This document shows positions 19,395 through 30,509 of a stretch of DNA of 64,000 nucleotides, piece by piece. Origin of the DNA: CANKHA01 sp963750965 (GTDB lineage: Bacteria > Pseudomonadota > Alphaproteobacteria > Rhizobiales > Xanthobacteraceae); contig CAVVSK010000011.1 of assembly GCA_963750965.1 (NCBI GenBank), positions 1-64,000 of the forward strand. Direction: 5' to 3'. Each line of letters opens with the position of its first letter. Within the stretch, counting starts at the first letter, position 1. The notes below the pieces were generated by a model. The model was given only the letters and a program-made list of their open reading frames with translations, did no database searches and was not told where the DNA came from. The position numbers and the translations under genes were made by a program.

Positions 19395-19470
19395 TGGTGG
19401 AGCCAGACGGGATCGAACCGACGACCTCCTGCTTGCAAAGCAGGCGCTCTCCCAACTGAGCTATGGCCCC
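19395..19470 (-). tRNA. tRNA-Ala (TGC)
   Basis: A 76-nt cloverleaf with encoded CCA, acceptor GGGGCCA/TGGCTCC and anticodon loop TTTGCAA. It lies in the 16S-23S spacer in the usual Ile-Ala order. Confidence 0.97.
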
Positions 19471-19514
19471 GGACCGTGGCAGTAACGCGCGCCGGATTCC
19501 GGATTCGATAATAG

Positions 19515-19591
19515 TGGTGGGCCTGGGAAGACTTGAACTTCCGACCTCACGCTTATCAAGCGCGCGCTCTAACCAACTGAGCTACAAGCCC
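19515..19591 (-). tRNA. tRNA-Ile (GAT)
   Basis: A 77-nt cloverleaf with encoded CCA, acceptor GGGCTTG/CAGGCCC and anticodon loop TTGATAA. It lies between 16S and tRNA-Ala. Confidence 0.97.
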
Positions 19592-19745
19592 AAGCTTCTG
19601 ACCTAGGTCCACTGACCTGTGTTCGTCCGAGAAGAAAGAGAAACGTAGACGGCGGCGTCCCGCAAATGGGTCTGTCATCTTGCGATGACGACCCTGATGT
19701 CTCTAAGCGATCCGATAGAAACGCGTGAGGCGTTTCTGAAGGATC

Positions 19746-21235
<1,490 letters not shown>

Positions 21236-21603
21236 GGATGAGATTGATCTCGGCAAGTCACAACGTTTTGACGAGGTCCCACCTCTGAACATTCGCGAAG
21301 CTTGCGCTCCGAAAACAGTCAAGGGTGTTGACCTAAAACGTGTACCGCCGAAGTTTCTTATCCGACCGCTTTTCGAACAGGATTTCTCCCGTCGACAAGC
21401 GGTCCGCAAGGACTCCGCCGTCCACGTTTCTCTTTCTTCTGATTTACTTTTCAAACAGCCCGGGACCGATGAAAGTCCCTCTCCCCGGAAAACCGGAGAG
21501 CCGTCGAAGCAGACATCCGACAAGGCCGGATGCCTTTCCCACCGAGAGTCGTGTGGAGCTTCAGAGGCGCGCCATCGCGCCGATGTGCGTCAGCGCGCCG
21601 AAG
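21236..21603 (-). other. 16S leader of the rRNA transcript
   Basis: About 370 nt between the predicted transcription start and 16S. It is non-coding on the rRNA strand and should hold the antitermination and processing signals. The long plus-strand ORF crossing it is a composition artefact. Confidence 0.5.
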
Positions 21604-21610
21604 AATTGGT

Positions 21611-21639
21611 ATATAGGGTCAGCAAAACGTGGTTGTCAA
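21611..21639 (-). promoter_or_regulatory. rRNA operon promoter
   Basis: The minus strand reads TTGACA, a 17-base spacer, then CTATAT (TATATA with 18 bp). This is a near-consensus sigma-70-type promoter directed at the rRNA operon, with a start near 21603. Confidence 0.75.
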
Positions 21640-21936
21640 CACTGAGGGTCGAAATCACGTACCGACTGTCGCCGGTAAGGCCGTATTTAATTGGCTTTTT
21701 GCAAAGCACAAGAGCCAAAGCCTCGAAAGGGCCGGTGCGCCGCAGTGACGCCACATTCCTCAGCCGTTCTGAGCTTAAGGGTGAACGGTGTCGGGGTCTC
21801 CGGCTTGTGACCAGCTTGAATATCAGCTCCGGCCCGCGATTGACGGATCCGGGGCGCCGCGCCATCGTTCGGCGGGGGATTTCCGGCGGTTCGCAGGGCT
21901 GCGGATCCAATAATACGCAACGCGGGGGACGGCGGT

Positions 21937-23931
21937 TTGGATCACGGCAGACTGCGCGGTGCACAGCGTTTCTCGGCAGAGCCTGATCTAATCGATCTGG
22001 GGCACGAACCTCCGCTTTCAGCCGATGGCGAGACGATCGGCCTGGTGGATCGCCGCCGCGTGTCTGTGCACTGGTTATCCGGGACTATTCTGACTGGATT
22101 TTGCGGCGCAGCACTCATGGGTGGCGCCGTTTTCGCGTCGCTCGACGGTGAGACAAGTTTCGCCACCGTGCCCGAGCGCGTCGAGACGGCGCTGCGCGGC
22201 GCGGTCGGCACCATCAGTGATCGGCTTGGCGTGCGTAAAAGCGACAAGCTTCCCGCGGTGCTGGAGCCTAACGTCGTGCGCCAGATCATCCGGGTTTCCA
22301 CCACCACCAATGTAGGCAATCGCGAAGTCGTGCGCGTGCGGCCTTTCGTGCGGGTCGCGGGAAATCTGTCGCTCACGCAGACCGAGATTTCCGCCGACGT
22401 TCCGCCGTTCAACCCGCAAAAGATACTGGCGGAATCCGGCGCGCCGGAGATACCGACCGCGGAGAGCGCGGCAGCCGAACCTGACGCGGAAGTTTCCTTC
22501 GTCACTCGCGATTTGGCGTCGATCCTGCCGCGCGCCAAGATCAATGTTGCGGCCCCGATGGATGAAGTTCTGCAGCGCGTGCGCGAGGCCGCAAACTGGA
22601 CCGGCGGCCCGACCCGGACAGCGTCAGCTGGGCCGACAGACATCGGCGCGGTCCCTTTCAAGCTGGCTTACGCGACTGAAGGCAATACGGCCGATCCTTA
22701 CGCCGGCTTTGAAGCGCGCATCGTGCCGGAGAACATCACCTTCCTGCCAAAAACCGCGAAGCAGACCACCGGCGGTAATAACTGGAACGAGCGGGCCATC
22801 ACGGCGAAGAAAGGCGACACGCTCGATTCCGTGCTGCAGGAAATCGGCGCCGCGCCTGAGGAAATCAAAGCGATCGCCAAAGCCCTGGGAGCGCGTGGCA
22901 ACGCGCTGAAGGAAGGGCTGAAACTGCGGGTGCTGCTCGCCGCCACGGCAGGCGGCCAGCGGCTGCAGCCGATCCGGGTCATCATCGGCAATGACAACGC
23001 GATCGAGTCGATCATCGCTCTCTCCGATCTCGGCAAATACGTCGCCGTCGATGCCCGCAATCTCGGCGGCGCCGAGGTCGCGCAAGCGGCGGACGAAGAA
23101 GACGACGGCACCGGCGTGCGGCTCTATCAGAGCATCTATGAAACCGCTCTGCGCAACCAACTGCCGCGCCCGGTGATTGAAGACTTGATCCGGCTTTACT
23201 CTTACGACGTCGATTTCCAGCGCAAGGTGCAACCCGGCGATTCCTTCGAGGTGTTGTTCGCGGGTGAGGAAGAGACACCCGGTACCGAAGGCAAGACCGA
23301 AGTCATGTTTGCCTCGCTCACGATCGCCGGCGAGATGAAGAAATTCTACCGCTTCCAGACCCCCGACGACGGCGTGGTCGACTACTATGACGAGGCCGGC
23401 AAGAGCGCGAAGAAGTTTCTGGTCCGCAAGCCCCTTGGCAACGGCATCATGCGTTCCGGCTTCGGCTTCCGCCGTCATCCCATCCTCGGCGCCACCAAGA
23501 TGCATACCGGAGTGGACTGGTCGGCACCGACCGGCACGCCGATCTATGCTTCCGGCAACGGCACCGTGGACAAGGTCGGCTGGGAATCAGGCTACGGCAA
23601 ATATATCCGCATACGTCACGCCAACGGCTACGAAACCGCCTATGGGCACATGACCGCCTATGCTCGTGGCATCGATCCCGGCGTGCGGGTGCAGCAGGGT
23701 CAGGTGATCGGCTTTGTCGGCTCTACTGGCCTCTCCACCGGCGCGCATGTGCATTACGAGATCATGGTCAACGGCCGCTTCGTTGATCCGATGCGCATTC
23801 GCCTGCCGCGCGGCCGCGTCTTGGAGGGCCCGGTGATTGCCAATTTCGATCAGGAGCGCGAGCGGCTGGACGCGATGATGACACGGCCCGCGTCGCGCGT
23901 GGCCTCAAGCGGAGAATCGATCCGCCGCTAG
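21937..23931 (+). CDS. M23-family murein endopeptidase, membrane-anchored
   Basis: This 664-residue peptidoglycan hydrolase is presumed to cut stem-peptide cross-links in the periplasm. The cytoplasmic N-terminus is followed by one membrane segment at about residues 47-67. A long periplasmic region with a LysM/OapA-like GDTLDSVLQEIGA stretch (about 290-300) precedes the C-terminal LytM/M23 domain. Zinc ligands are visible: H523 and D527 in MHTGVDW, and H606 in the HVHYE motif with H604 as the likely catalytic partner. The zinc site therefore looks complete. The start is TTG 21937 after a ggggga ribosome site. The gene is divergent from the rRNA operon and convergent with the following binding-protein gene. 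The family is the M23 peptidase common upstream in rhizobial division-related loci. Confidence 0.88.
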   Translation: MDHGRLRGAQRFSAEPDLIDLGHEPPLSADGETIGLVDRRRVSVHWLSGTILTGFCGAALMGGAVFASLDGETSFATVPERVETALRGAVGTISDRLGVRKSDKLPAVLEPNVVRQIIRVSTTTNVGNREVVRVRPFVRVAGNLSLTQTEISADVPPFNPQKILAESGAPEIPTAESAAAEPDAEVSFVTRDLASILPRAKINVAAPMDEVLQRVREAANWTGGPTRTASAGPTDIGAVPFKLAYATEGNTADPYAGFEARIVPENITFLPKTAKQTTGGNNWNERAITAKKGDTLDSVLQEIGAAPEEIKAIAKALGARGNALKEGLKLRVLLAATAGGQRLQPIRVIIGNDNAIESIIALSDLGKYVAVDARNLGGAEVAQAADEEDDGTGVRLYQSIYETALRNQLPRPVIEDLIRLYSYDVDFQRKVQPGDSFEVLFAGEEETPGTEGKTEVMFASLTIAGEMKKFYRFQTPDDGVVDYYDEAGKSAKKFLVRKPLGNGIMRSGFGFRRHPILGATKMHTGVDWSAPTGTPIYASGNGTVDKVGWESGYGKYIRIRHANGYETAYGHMTAYARGIDPGVRVQQGQVIGFVGSTGLSTGAHVHYEIMVNGRFVDPMRIRLPRGRVLEGPVIANFDQERERLDAMMTRPASRVASSGESIRR

Positions 23932-23952
23932 TCTTCACAACCACCACAAAAA

Positions 23953-23984
23953 AATGGCCCGCCGAAGCGGGCCATTCCTTTTGA
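23953..23984. terminator. Bidirectional terminator between convergent genes
   Basis: The stem aatggcccgc / gcgggccatt (loop cgaa) has A-runs on the left and ccttttg on the right. It serves the M23 gene (plus) and the TctC-like gene (minus). Confidence 0.85.
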
Positions 23985-23994
23985 ACGGGATTGA

Positions 23995-25065
23995 TTACTT
24001 CTTTTCCGGGTTCAGCACCTTCAGGTCGGGCGTGTCTTTGGTGGCTTCCGCCAGCCGGTTGATGACGTCCTTCGGCGTGGCATAGACCTTCTTCAGCATC
24101 TCCTGCATCTCCTCGCCGGTGGCGGGATTGGCTTCCAGCCCCTGTTTTTCGGCATCAGCGAGAAGGTCCTTGTCCTTCATCGTGGCGTCGAAGGCGCGCC
24201 GCAGCGCCTGCACGCGATCGGCCGGTACGCCTTCGTGCACGAAATAGGGCCGGCCCAGCTCGAAGGCGGTGAATTGCAGCGCCAGCACTTGGCGCTGGGT
24301 ATCATTTTCCGCGAGATCGGTGACCAGCGGCACCTCGGGAATGTCGGGATGCTTTCGCAAACCCTGCTGGTACAGGACGATGACCTCGCCCGAATCGATC
24401 CAATCCTTTTTATGCGGCTTCAGGCTGGTCCAGGAGAAGGTGCCGCGGCCGTCCACCTCACCGCGCTGCATGGCAAGATTCATCTCGCTGCCGCCCGGAT
24501 AGCCGGCGATCACCTTGTATTTGAAGCCGAGAATGTTGCGCAGGATGTAGGGCACGGTCACGCTCTCGGTGCCAACACCGGTGCCCGCGACGATCACCTC
24601 CTTGTTTCTCAAATCCTTCCAGGTCTTCACGCCTGCGCGTTTGGTAACGACTGCCACGCTGGTGTCGGCATTGGCGCTGCCGATCCATTGCAGCTTGAGG
24701 GGGTCGTATTTCGCGTGCGACGCATCGCCGAGCAGCGGCTCGAACGGAATGCCGCGTTGCGGCGCGCCTATATGGAGACCATCCGGATCGGCGACATTGG
24801 CGACATAATTGGTCATCACGATGCCGCCGCCGCCGGGCATGTTCTTCACGATGATGTTTGGATTGCCGGGGACATATTTGCCGAAATGTTTGGCGACCAG
24901 CCGCGCGTTGAGATCGTAACCGCCGCCGGGCGAGAGGCCGACATAAAAGGTAATCGTCTTGCCTTTGAAGAATTGCTCGGGCGTCTGCGCCGTGGCGGGA
25001 ATGGCCGCCGCCGCGAGAGCGCCCGCGGCGAGGATGGCGACTAGACTGATCGTTTTACTCGGCAT
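23995..25065 (-). CDS. TctC-family periplasmic binding protein (orphan)
   Basis: This 356-residue binding protein belongs to the same broad family as the 8-14 kb array but is clearly more distant. It has a signal peptide (residues 1-26, IPATA), QTPEQFFKGKTITFYVGLSP with GGGYDLNARLVAKHFGKYVP, and NMPGGGGIVMTNYVANVADP. The central VIAGYPGGSEMNLAMQRGEV block and a C-terminal helix-rich end are typical. It lacks the two-Cys extension. No TctA/TctB genes are adjacent, so it must work with a permease encoded elsewhere, or serve a sensor. Ligand unknown. Confidence 0.87.
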   Translation of the reverse strand: MPSKTISLVAILAAGALAAAAIPATAQTPEQFFKGKTITFYVGLSPGGGYDLNARLVAKHFGKYVPGNPNIIVKNMPGGGGIVMTNYVANVADPDGLHIGAPQRGIPFEPLLGDASHAKYDPLKLQWIGSANADTSVAVVTKRAGVKTWKDLRNKEVIVAGTGVGTESVTVPYILRNILGFKYKVIAGYPGGSEMNLAMQRGEVDGRGTFSWTSLKPHKKDWIDSGEVIVLYQQGLRKHPDIPEVPLVTDLAENDTQRQVLALQFTAFELGRPYFVHEGVPADRVQALRRAFDATMKDKDLLADAEKQGLEANPATGEEMQEMLKKVYATPKDVINRLAEATKDTPDLKVLNPEKK

Positions 25066-25232
25066 GTTTCCTCCCTGGAATTGTCACCCTCATCAGGGCG
25101 CTGCCTGCAGCTATAATGCCCAAGAGAAGCAGGCCATACCACCGCGAAACACGCAGCGCCAAGCCCCCGCGCCGTCATGTCGCTGCTGAAGGATGGTGCA
25201 GCGCAGGCCGCCGAGCCGCCGCCGCCGGTGCG

Positions 25233-27827
25233 TCAGGCCGCCTGCGCGACCCTCCCATTGAAGGTGAGCCCGCTTTTGGTGGCGGAAATCGTCACCCGCT
25301 CGCCTTCCTTGATGCGGCCGGAAAGGATCAGCTCGGCAAGAGGATCCTGGACATGTTTCTGGATCACGCGCTTGAGGGGACGCGCGCCATAGGCGGGGTC
25401 GTAACCCTTCTCCGCCAGCCAATCGCGCGCCGCGGGCTCGAGCTGCAGGGTGATCTTGCGCTCCTCTAGCAACTTGGTCAGACGCACCAGCTGAATATCC
25501 ACAATGTGGCCCATGTGCTCGCGCTTGAGCCGATGGAACAGAATGATTTCGTCCACGCGGTTGAGGAACTCAGGCCGGAAGCGCGCGCGTACCTCCGCCA
25601 TCACCAGATCACGCACCGCTTCGGTGTCCTCGCCTTCCGGCTGGGCCACCAAATACTCGGCACCGAGATTGGAGGTCATCACGATCAGGGTGTTGCGGAA
25701 GTCCACCGTCCGGCCCTGGCCATCGGTGAGCCGGCCGTCATCGAGCACTTGCAGGAGAATATTGAAGACGTCGGGATGTGCCTTCTCGATCTCATCAAAC
25801 AGCACGACCTGATAGGGCCGCCGCCGCACGGCTTCGGTGAGCGTGCCGCCTTCGTCGTAGCCAACATAGCCAGGAGGCGCGCCGATCAGTCGCGCGACCG
25901 AATGCTTTTCCATGAACTCCGACATGTCGATGCGGATCAGCGCATGTTCATCGTCGAACAAAAATTCGGCCAGCGCCTTGGTCAGCTCTGTCTTGCCTAC
26001 GCCGGTTGGGCCCAGGAACATAAAGGAGCCGAGCGGCCGGTTGGGATCCTGCAAGCCGGCGCGGGCGCGCCGCACCGCCGTCGAGACAGCGCGCACCGCC
26101 TCCTGCTGGCCGACGACGCGTTGCTGGAGCTGGTCTTCCATCTTCAACAACTTCTCGCGCTCACCTTCCAGCATGCGGTCGACCGGAATGCCGGTCCAGC
26201 GTGAAACGATCTGTGCGACGTGGTCAGCCGTCACTGCATCCGAGACGACGGCTCCGACGCCGGTGGCTTCCTCCACCGCCTTCAGCTTTTTCTCCAATTC
26301 CGGGATTTTGCCGTAGGCCAGTTCGCCGGCACGCTGGTAGTCGCCGTTGCGCTGGGCGATAGCCAGCTCGTTGCGCGCCTGCTCCAGATCGCTCTTCACC
26401 TTCTGGGCCTCATTCAGCTTTTCGCGCTCGGCTTTCCACTTGGCGTTGAGTGCATCTGCCTGTTCCTGCAGCTCGGCCAGTTCCTTTTCCAGCCGTTTTA
26501 GCCGCTCCCTGGAGCCGGGATCGGATTCCTTCTTCAGCGCCTCCTGCTCGATCTTCAGCCGCATGATGTCGCGATCGAGGTTGTCAAGTTCCTCCGGCTT
26601 GGAATCGATCTGCATCTTCAGCCGCGCCGCCGCCTCGTCGACCAGATCGATGGCCTTGTCAGGCAGGAAGCGGTCGGTGATGTAGCGATGCGACAGCGTC
26701 GCCGCCGCCACCAGAGCCGAGTCCGTAATGCGCACGCCGTGGTGAAGCTCGTATTTTTCTTTCAAGCCGCGCAGGATGGAAACGGTATCCTCAACGCTTG
26801 GTTCGCTGACGAAGACCGCCTGGAAACGCCGGGCCAACGCGGCGTCCTTTTCCACATGCTTGCGGTATTCATCAAGCGTGGTCGCTCCGATGCAATGCAG
26901 CTCGCCGCGCGCCAGCGCGGGCTTCAGCAGGTTGGAAGCGTCCATCGCGCCGTCCGCTTTGCCGGCGCCAACGATCGTGTGCATCTCATCAATGAAAAGA
27001 ATGATCCCGCCCGCGGAAGCGGTCACTTCCTGCAGCACGGCTTTCAACCGCTCCTCGAACTCGCCGCGGTATTTCGCGCCGGCGATCAGCGAACCCATGT
27101 CGAGAGCCAGCAGTTTCTTGTCCTCCAAACTGTCCGGCACGTCACCGTTGACGATGCGCAGCGCGAGGCCTTCCACGATCGCGGTCTTGCCGACGCCGGG
27201 CTCGCCGATCAACACCGGGTTGTTCTTGGTGCGGCGGGAAAGCACCTGCACGGTGCGGCGGATCTCCTCGTCGCGGCCGATCACCGGGTCAAGCTTGCCG
27301 TCGCGCGCGGCCTGGGTGAGATCGCGGGAATATTTCTTCAGCGCGTCATAAGCGTTTTCCGCCGAGGCGCTGTCGGCAGTGCGACCTTTGCGTAGACTCT
27401 CGATGGCGGCATTGAGCGTCTGCGGCGTGACACCGGCGCGGGCAAGAATTTTCCCCGCTTCACTCTCCTTGTCCATGGCAATGGCAAGCAGCAGCCGCTC
27501 GGCGGTGACAAAGCTGTCGCCGGCCTTTTGCGCAATCTTCTCAGCTTGGTCAAAGATACGTGCCAGCGCGGCTTGCAAATAAATCTGGCCGGCACCTCCG
27601 CCCGATACCTTGGGCAGCTTGCCCAGTGCCGCTTCAGTTTCCCGCAAAGCTTCTCTTGAACGGCCGCCGGCGCGGTCGATCAGCCCGGCCGCCAGACCTT
27701 CGGGATCGTCGAGCAGCACCTTGAGCAAGTGCTCGGCGGTGAATTGCTGGTGCCCCTCGCGCAAAGCGAGCGACTGGGCGGATTGGATAAAGCCCTTGCT
27801 GCGATCTGTATATTTTTCGATATCCAT
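25233..27827 (-). CDS. clpB: ClpB disaggregase (Hsp100 chaperone)
   Basis: This AAA+ hexameric chaperone threads aggregated proteins through its pore together with DnaK. The 864 residues match ClpB length. The Clp N-terminal repeat domain covers residues about 1-145. The first AAA+ module has Walker A GEPGVGKT at 208-215 and Walker B ILFIDE. A long coiled-coil middle domain at about 410-525 distinguishes ClpB from ClpA/ClpC. The second AAA+ module has GPTGVGKT near 610 and the GYVG pore loop. No adaptor or protease-binding IGF loop is seen. The ATG at 27827 is preceded by gaggagcg. It is divergent from the MOSC gene; heat-shock control is likely from family knowledge, but I see no convincing sigma-32 promoter. 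Confidence 0.97.
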   Translation of the reverse strand: MDIEKYTDRSKGFIQSAQSLALREGHQQFTAEHLLKVLLDDPEGLAAGLIDRAGGRSREALRETEAALGKLPKVSGGGAGQIYLQAALARIFDQAEKIAQKAGDSFVTAERLLLAIAMDKESEAGKILARAGVTPQTLNAAIESLRKGRTADSASAENAYDALKKYSRDLTQAARDGKLDPVIGRDEEIRRTVQVLSRRTKNNPVLIGEPGVGKTAIVEGLALRIVNGDVPDSLEDKKLLALDMGSLIAGAKYRGEFEERLKAVLQEVTASAGGIILFIDEMHTIVGAGKADGAMDASNLLKPALARGELHCIGATTLDEYRKHVEKDAALARRFQAVFVSEPSVEDTVSILRGLKEKYELHHGVRITDSALVAAATLSHRYITDRFLPDKAIDLVDEAAARLKMQIDSKPEELDNLDRDIMRLKIEQEALKKESDPGSRERLKRLEKELAELQEQADALNAKWKAEREKLNEAQKVKSDLEQARNELAIAQRNGDYQRAGELAYGKIPELEKKLKAVEEATGVGAVVSDAVTADHVAQIVSRWTGIPVDRMLEGEREKLLKMEDQLQQRVVGQQEAVRAVSTAVRRARAGLQDPNRPLGSFMFLGPTGVGKTELTKALAEFLFDDEHALIRIDMSEFMEKHSVARLIGAPPGYVGYDEGGTLTEAVRRRPYQVVLFDEIEKAHPDVFNILLQVLDDGRLTDGQGRTVDFRNTLIVMTSNLGAEYLVAQPEGEDTEAVRDLVMAEVRARFRPEFLNRVDEIILFHRLKREHMGHIVDIQLVRLTKLLEERKITLQLEPAARDWLAEKGYDPAYGARPLKRVIQKHVQDPLAELILSGRIKEGERVTISATKSGLTFNGRVAQAA

Positions 27828-27981
27828 ACGTCGCTCCTCGCCAGCGCCCGCTTTGTTTGTAAAGGAAATGTAAGGGGGTCGCCGGACGGACGGTAGAGCT
27901 TCACCGCTAAAAATGCTCAGCCCTCTAGCCAGACTCCGACGTAATAGTTAGCAAGGAGCAGCCCAACCCCCTCATCACCCC

Positions 27982-28770
27982 ATGCCCGCCGCCACGATCC
28001 AGGCCATCTACCGCTACCCGGTGAAGGGGCTTTCAGCTCAGGCGCTTCCGCGCGTGCAGCTTTCCCCCGGTTTGACCCTGCCGGCTGACCGTCTCTACGC
28101 GATCGAAAACGGCCGCTCCGGTTTCGATCCGGTTGCCCCCTCCTATGTTCCCAAACAGCGCTTCCTGATGCTGATGCGAAACGAGCGGCTGGCGGGGCTG
28201 CGCACGGACTTCGACGAGCAAACCCATGTGCTGAGCGTGTGGGCCGACGGCCGGCTGGCAGCGCAGGGCGATCTACGGACGAACGAAGGGCGAGCGCAGA
28301 TCGAGCGGTTCCTCGCGGGCTATTGTGCGGACGAATTGCAGGGTCCCCCGAAGATCCTCGCGGGCACAGGCGGCCACAGTTTTTCCAACATGAAGCCGCC
28401 CCACAGTTTTTCCGATGTGGCGCAGCGGGTGGTGTCGATCATCAATCTCGCCTCGGTCGCTGCTGTGGAGGACGCCGTGGGAGCACCGGTCGATCCGCTA
28501 CGATTTCGCGGTAATCTCTATGTCAGCGGCTGGCCGGCCTGGCGCGAGTTCGATCTGCTGGGACAGGAGATTGCCGTCGGATCCGCACGGCTGAAAGTTG
28601 TCCGCCGCATCAAGCGCTGCGCGGCAACCAATGTCGAGCCGGAGACGGGCATCCGCGACCTGAACATTCCGCAGACACTCATGAAAAGCTTCGGTCATGC
28701 CGATTGCGGCATCTATACCGAGGTCGTCGCTGGCGGCGAAATCACGGTCGGCGACACGGTGGCCGCCTAG
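27982..28770 (+). CDS. MOSC-domain protein (mARC/YcbX-like)
   Basis: The 262-residue protein has the N-terminal MOSC beta-barrel (AIYRYPVKGLSAQ) followed by the MOSC domain. The likely molybdenum-ligating Cys is C213 in RIKRCAATNVEP. Such proteins bind sulphurated molybdenum cofactor and reduce N-hydroxylated compounds or act in cofactor sulphur transfer. There is no ferredoxin domain at the C-terminus, unlike YcbX, so an external electron donor is needed. The gene is cytoplasmic, monocistronic and divergent from clpB. The start ATG 27982 begins directly at the conserved barrel. Confidence 0.87.
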   Translation: MPAATIQAIYRYPVKGLSAQALPRVQLSPGLTLPADRLYAIENGRSGFDPVAPSYVPKQRFLMLMRNERLAGLRTDFDEQTHVLSVWADGRLAAQGDLRTNEGRAQIERFLAGYCADELQGPPKILAGTGGHSFSNMKPPHSFSDVAQRVVSIINLASVAAVEDAVGAPVDPLRFRGNLYVSGWPAWREFDLLGQEIAVGSARLKVVRRIKRCAATNVEPETGIRDLNIPQTLMKSFGHADCGIYTEVVAGGEITVGDTVAA

Positions 28771-28771
28771 A

Positions 28772-28806
28772 CAAAACGCCATGGCCAAGTGTGGCCATGG
28801 CGTTTG
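28772..28806. terminator. Long inverted-repeat terminator after the MOSC gene
   Basis: The arms caaaacgccatggcca and tggccatggcgtttg flank a 4-base loop. The arms are nearly perfect over 15-16 bases. It lies between convergent genes and can serve both. Confidence 0.7.
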
Positions 28807-28855
28807 TTACTCAACACGACGCAACGCTTACACAGCAACGCTACGCTTACTGCGC

Positions 28856-29485
28856 TCAGGCGTGAGGCATCACATAAGCCAGGATGCGCCTGCGCGGATA
28901 AACCGATTCCGCGACCGTATTGTTGTGATTGCCTGACACGACGACCACGTTGCCGGACGGGTCGATACCGCTGACCACGCCGACATGGCCGCCGCGAGGT
29001 CCGCGCGACATCACCGCGAGAGCGCCGACCCGCGGCCCGGGAATCCTCTGCCCATAGGAGGCGAAGGACTTTGCCAGGTCCGACGACCCGCGCTTATGGC
29101 CTGTGCGTTCCAGCACCAGGTTCATGAAGGCACCGCACCACAAGCTGCGCCTCTTCGTCGGGTTGGTGCCGAGATAGCGACGCGCCTCCGCCACGACGGG
29201 GGAGTACGACCCGGAAGTCGCGGCATACGCCGCCGCGGTCTGCGTAACGCTGCGGGCCTTGCGTTTCGACCGCACCGTTACCGTGGCAGCCTCTGTCGAC
29301 TGTGAGGCTGCGGTGCGTGCCTTACGGTGAGACTTCCCCGTTGCCTTCGCCTGCCGGCTCCCGCCGGAGGTGACTTCCGGCAGATCGTTTTCGGACGATC
29401 CCGTGATGTCCGCGGAGGCGGAAGTAGCAAAAATTGAAAATGCAATTGAACAAATTGCCAGAGTTTTGCGTTGGAAAAAAAACAT
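28856..29485 (-). CDS. Secreted CHAP/NlpC-type protein (TIGR02594-like)
   Basis: This 209-residue protein has a signal peptide (about 1-25, ATSASA), a basic low-complexity linker (about 30-95), and a C-terminal papain-like amidase domain. The domain shows EARRYLGTNPTKRRSLWCGA with the candidate catalytic Cys, then GGHVGVVSG with the candidate His and a following GNVVVVSGNHNNTV. This is the TIGR02594 arrangement, related to CHAP/NlpC peptidoglycan amidases. It probably acts on the cell wall. The ATG 29485 gives the signal peptide; no partner gene is adjacent. Confidence 0.8.
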   Translation of the reverse strand: MFFFQRKTLAICSIAFSIFATSASADITGSSENDLPEVTSGGSRQAKATGKSHRKARTAASQSTEAATVTVRSKRKARSVTQTAAAYAATSGSYSPVVAEARRYLGTNPTKRRSLWCGAFMNLVLERTGHKRGSSDLAKSFASYGQRIPGPRVGALAVMSRGPRGGHVGVVSGIDPSGNVVVVSGNHNNTVAESVYPRRRILAYVMPHA

Positions 29486-29843
29486 GCGACTGGTCCCTCG
29501 ATACTCGATAGTGGAGCGTAAAACTCAGCAGCCTTGACGATCAGACCGCGAGCCAGGGCCTCTAACGCCAATACAGTATGGCTATTTCTGGGCGGGCATA
29601 TAGTATTTTCGTGATAAGCGAATGAGTAGTATTAACCCCTATGCTGGGGTAAGCTAGCGGACGTAAGGGCCAATTTTGTTTTTTAGGCGCACGCTGTGCC
29701 ACTATACTTGGTAGTTTCTTGCACCATGGCCGGTTTATACTGTGGTTCTGCAGGTCAATACTGCAAGCCCAAGTAAGCGCGTCAAGCGCGCCAGTCCTGT
29801 TCCGGACGTGGGGGGACTCTGAGTACTGATTTGTAGGGGGCCG
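29486..29843. other. Intergenic region without a recognised feature
   Basis: About 360 bases that are more AT-rich than the surroundings in the left part. It should hold the promoter of the secreted CHAP-like gene and the end of the metXW transcript. I see no RNA gene, clear hairpin terminator or repeat. Confidence 0.35.
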
Positions 29844-30506
29844 TCAGGCCTTACGGCTCAGGAGAAACACCGCCTGCTCCCCGAACAGGTTCCAGAACCA
29901 CCAGGGTGCGTTCAGGCGCAGCCGCTTACCCCAGGCATTGAGAGCGACCGCCCTTTCCATCTTGGCACCGGACTGCTCGCACAATTGGCGGAAGTCTTTA
30001 ATGGTGCAGAAGTGGATGTTGGGGGTGTCGTACCAACTATAGGGCAGGTTGTCAGTTTGCGGCATATGGCCGCCGAACAGCAACTGCAGCCGGATGCCCC
30101 AATGGCCAAAATTCGGGAATGACACCACCGCGTGGCGTCCGATACGAAGCATATGCTCCAGCACCCGGCGCGGATGGCGGGTAGCCTGCAACGTCTGCGA
30201 CAGGATCACGTAATCGAAGGCGTCGTCGGGATAGTCGGCAAGGTCGGTGTCGGCGTCGCCCTGCACCACAGCCAGTCCCTTTGCCACGCTTTCGTTCACG
30301 CCTTCGCGTGACAGCTCGATGCCCCGGCCGTCGACGCCGCGCGTCTCGGCCAGTAGGCGCAACAGCTCGCCGTCGCCGCAGCCGACATCGAGCACCTTGG
30401 CGCCAGGCTCGATCATCTGCGCCACCACCAAAAGATCGACGCGGCTGCTGCCCGGCGACCGGCTGGCATCAGCTGCAACAAGATCGCGCTGCAAACGGGT
30501 GAGCAT
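29844..30506 (-). CDS. metW: MetW, methionine biosynthesis protein
   Basis: MetW is a class I methyltransferase-fold protein that supports MetX in homoserine acylation in proteobacteria. The 220 residues contain the SAM-fold motif KVLDVGCGDGELLRLLAE, RGIELSREGV, and the family-typical VVSFPNFGHWGIRLQLLFGG and LPYSWYDTPNIHFCTIKDF. It lies 3 bases after the metX stop on the same strand, so the pair forms a metXW operon. The first ATG (30506) fits the family N-terminus. Confidence 0.94.
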   Translation of the reverse strand: MLTRLQRDLVAADASRSPGSSRVDLLVVAQMIEPGAKVLDVGCGDGELLRLLAETRGVDGRGIELSREGVNESVAKGLAVVQGDADTDLADYPDDAFDYVILSQTLQATRHPRRVLEHMLRIGRHAVVSFPNFGHWGIRLQLLFGGHMPQTDNLPYSWYDTPNIHFCTIKDFRQLCEQSGAKMERAVALNAWGKRLRLNAPWWFWNLFGEQAVFLLSRKA

Positions 30507-30509
30507 CGA

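Noticed and set aside
22624..23505. 293-codon minus-strand ORF within the M23 peptidase gene
   Set aside because: Antisense shadow of a well-supported gene with no motif of its own.
27828..27981. Heat-shock (sigma-32) promoter upstream of clpB
   Set aside because: A cccccttacat stretch vaguely resembles the -10 element, but no matching CTTGAA-type -35 is seen at proper spacing.
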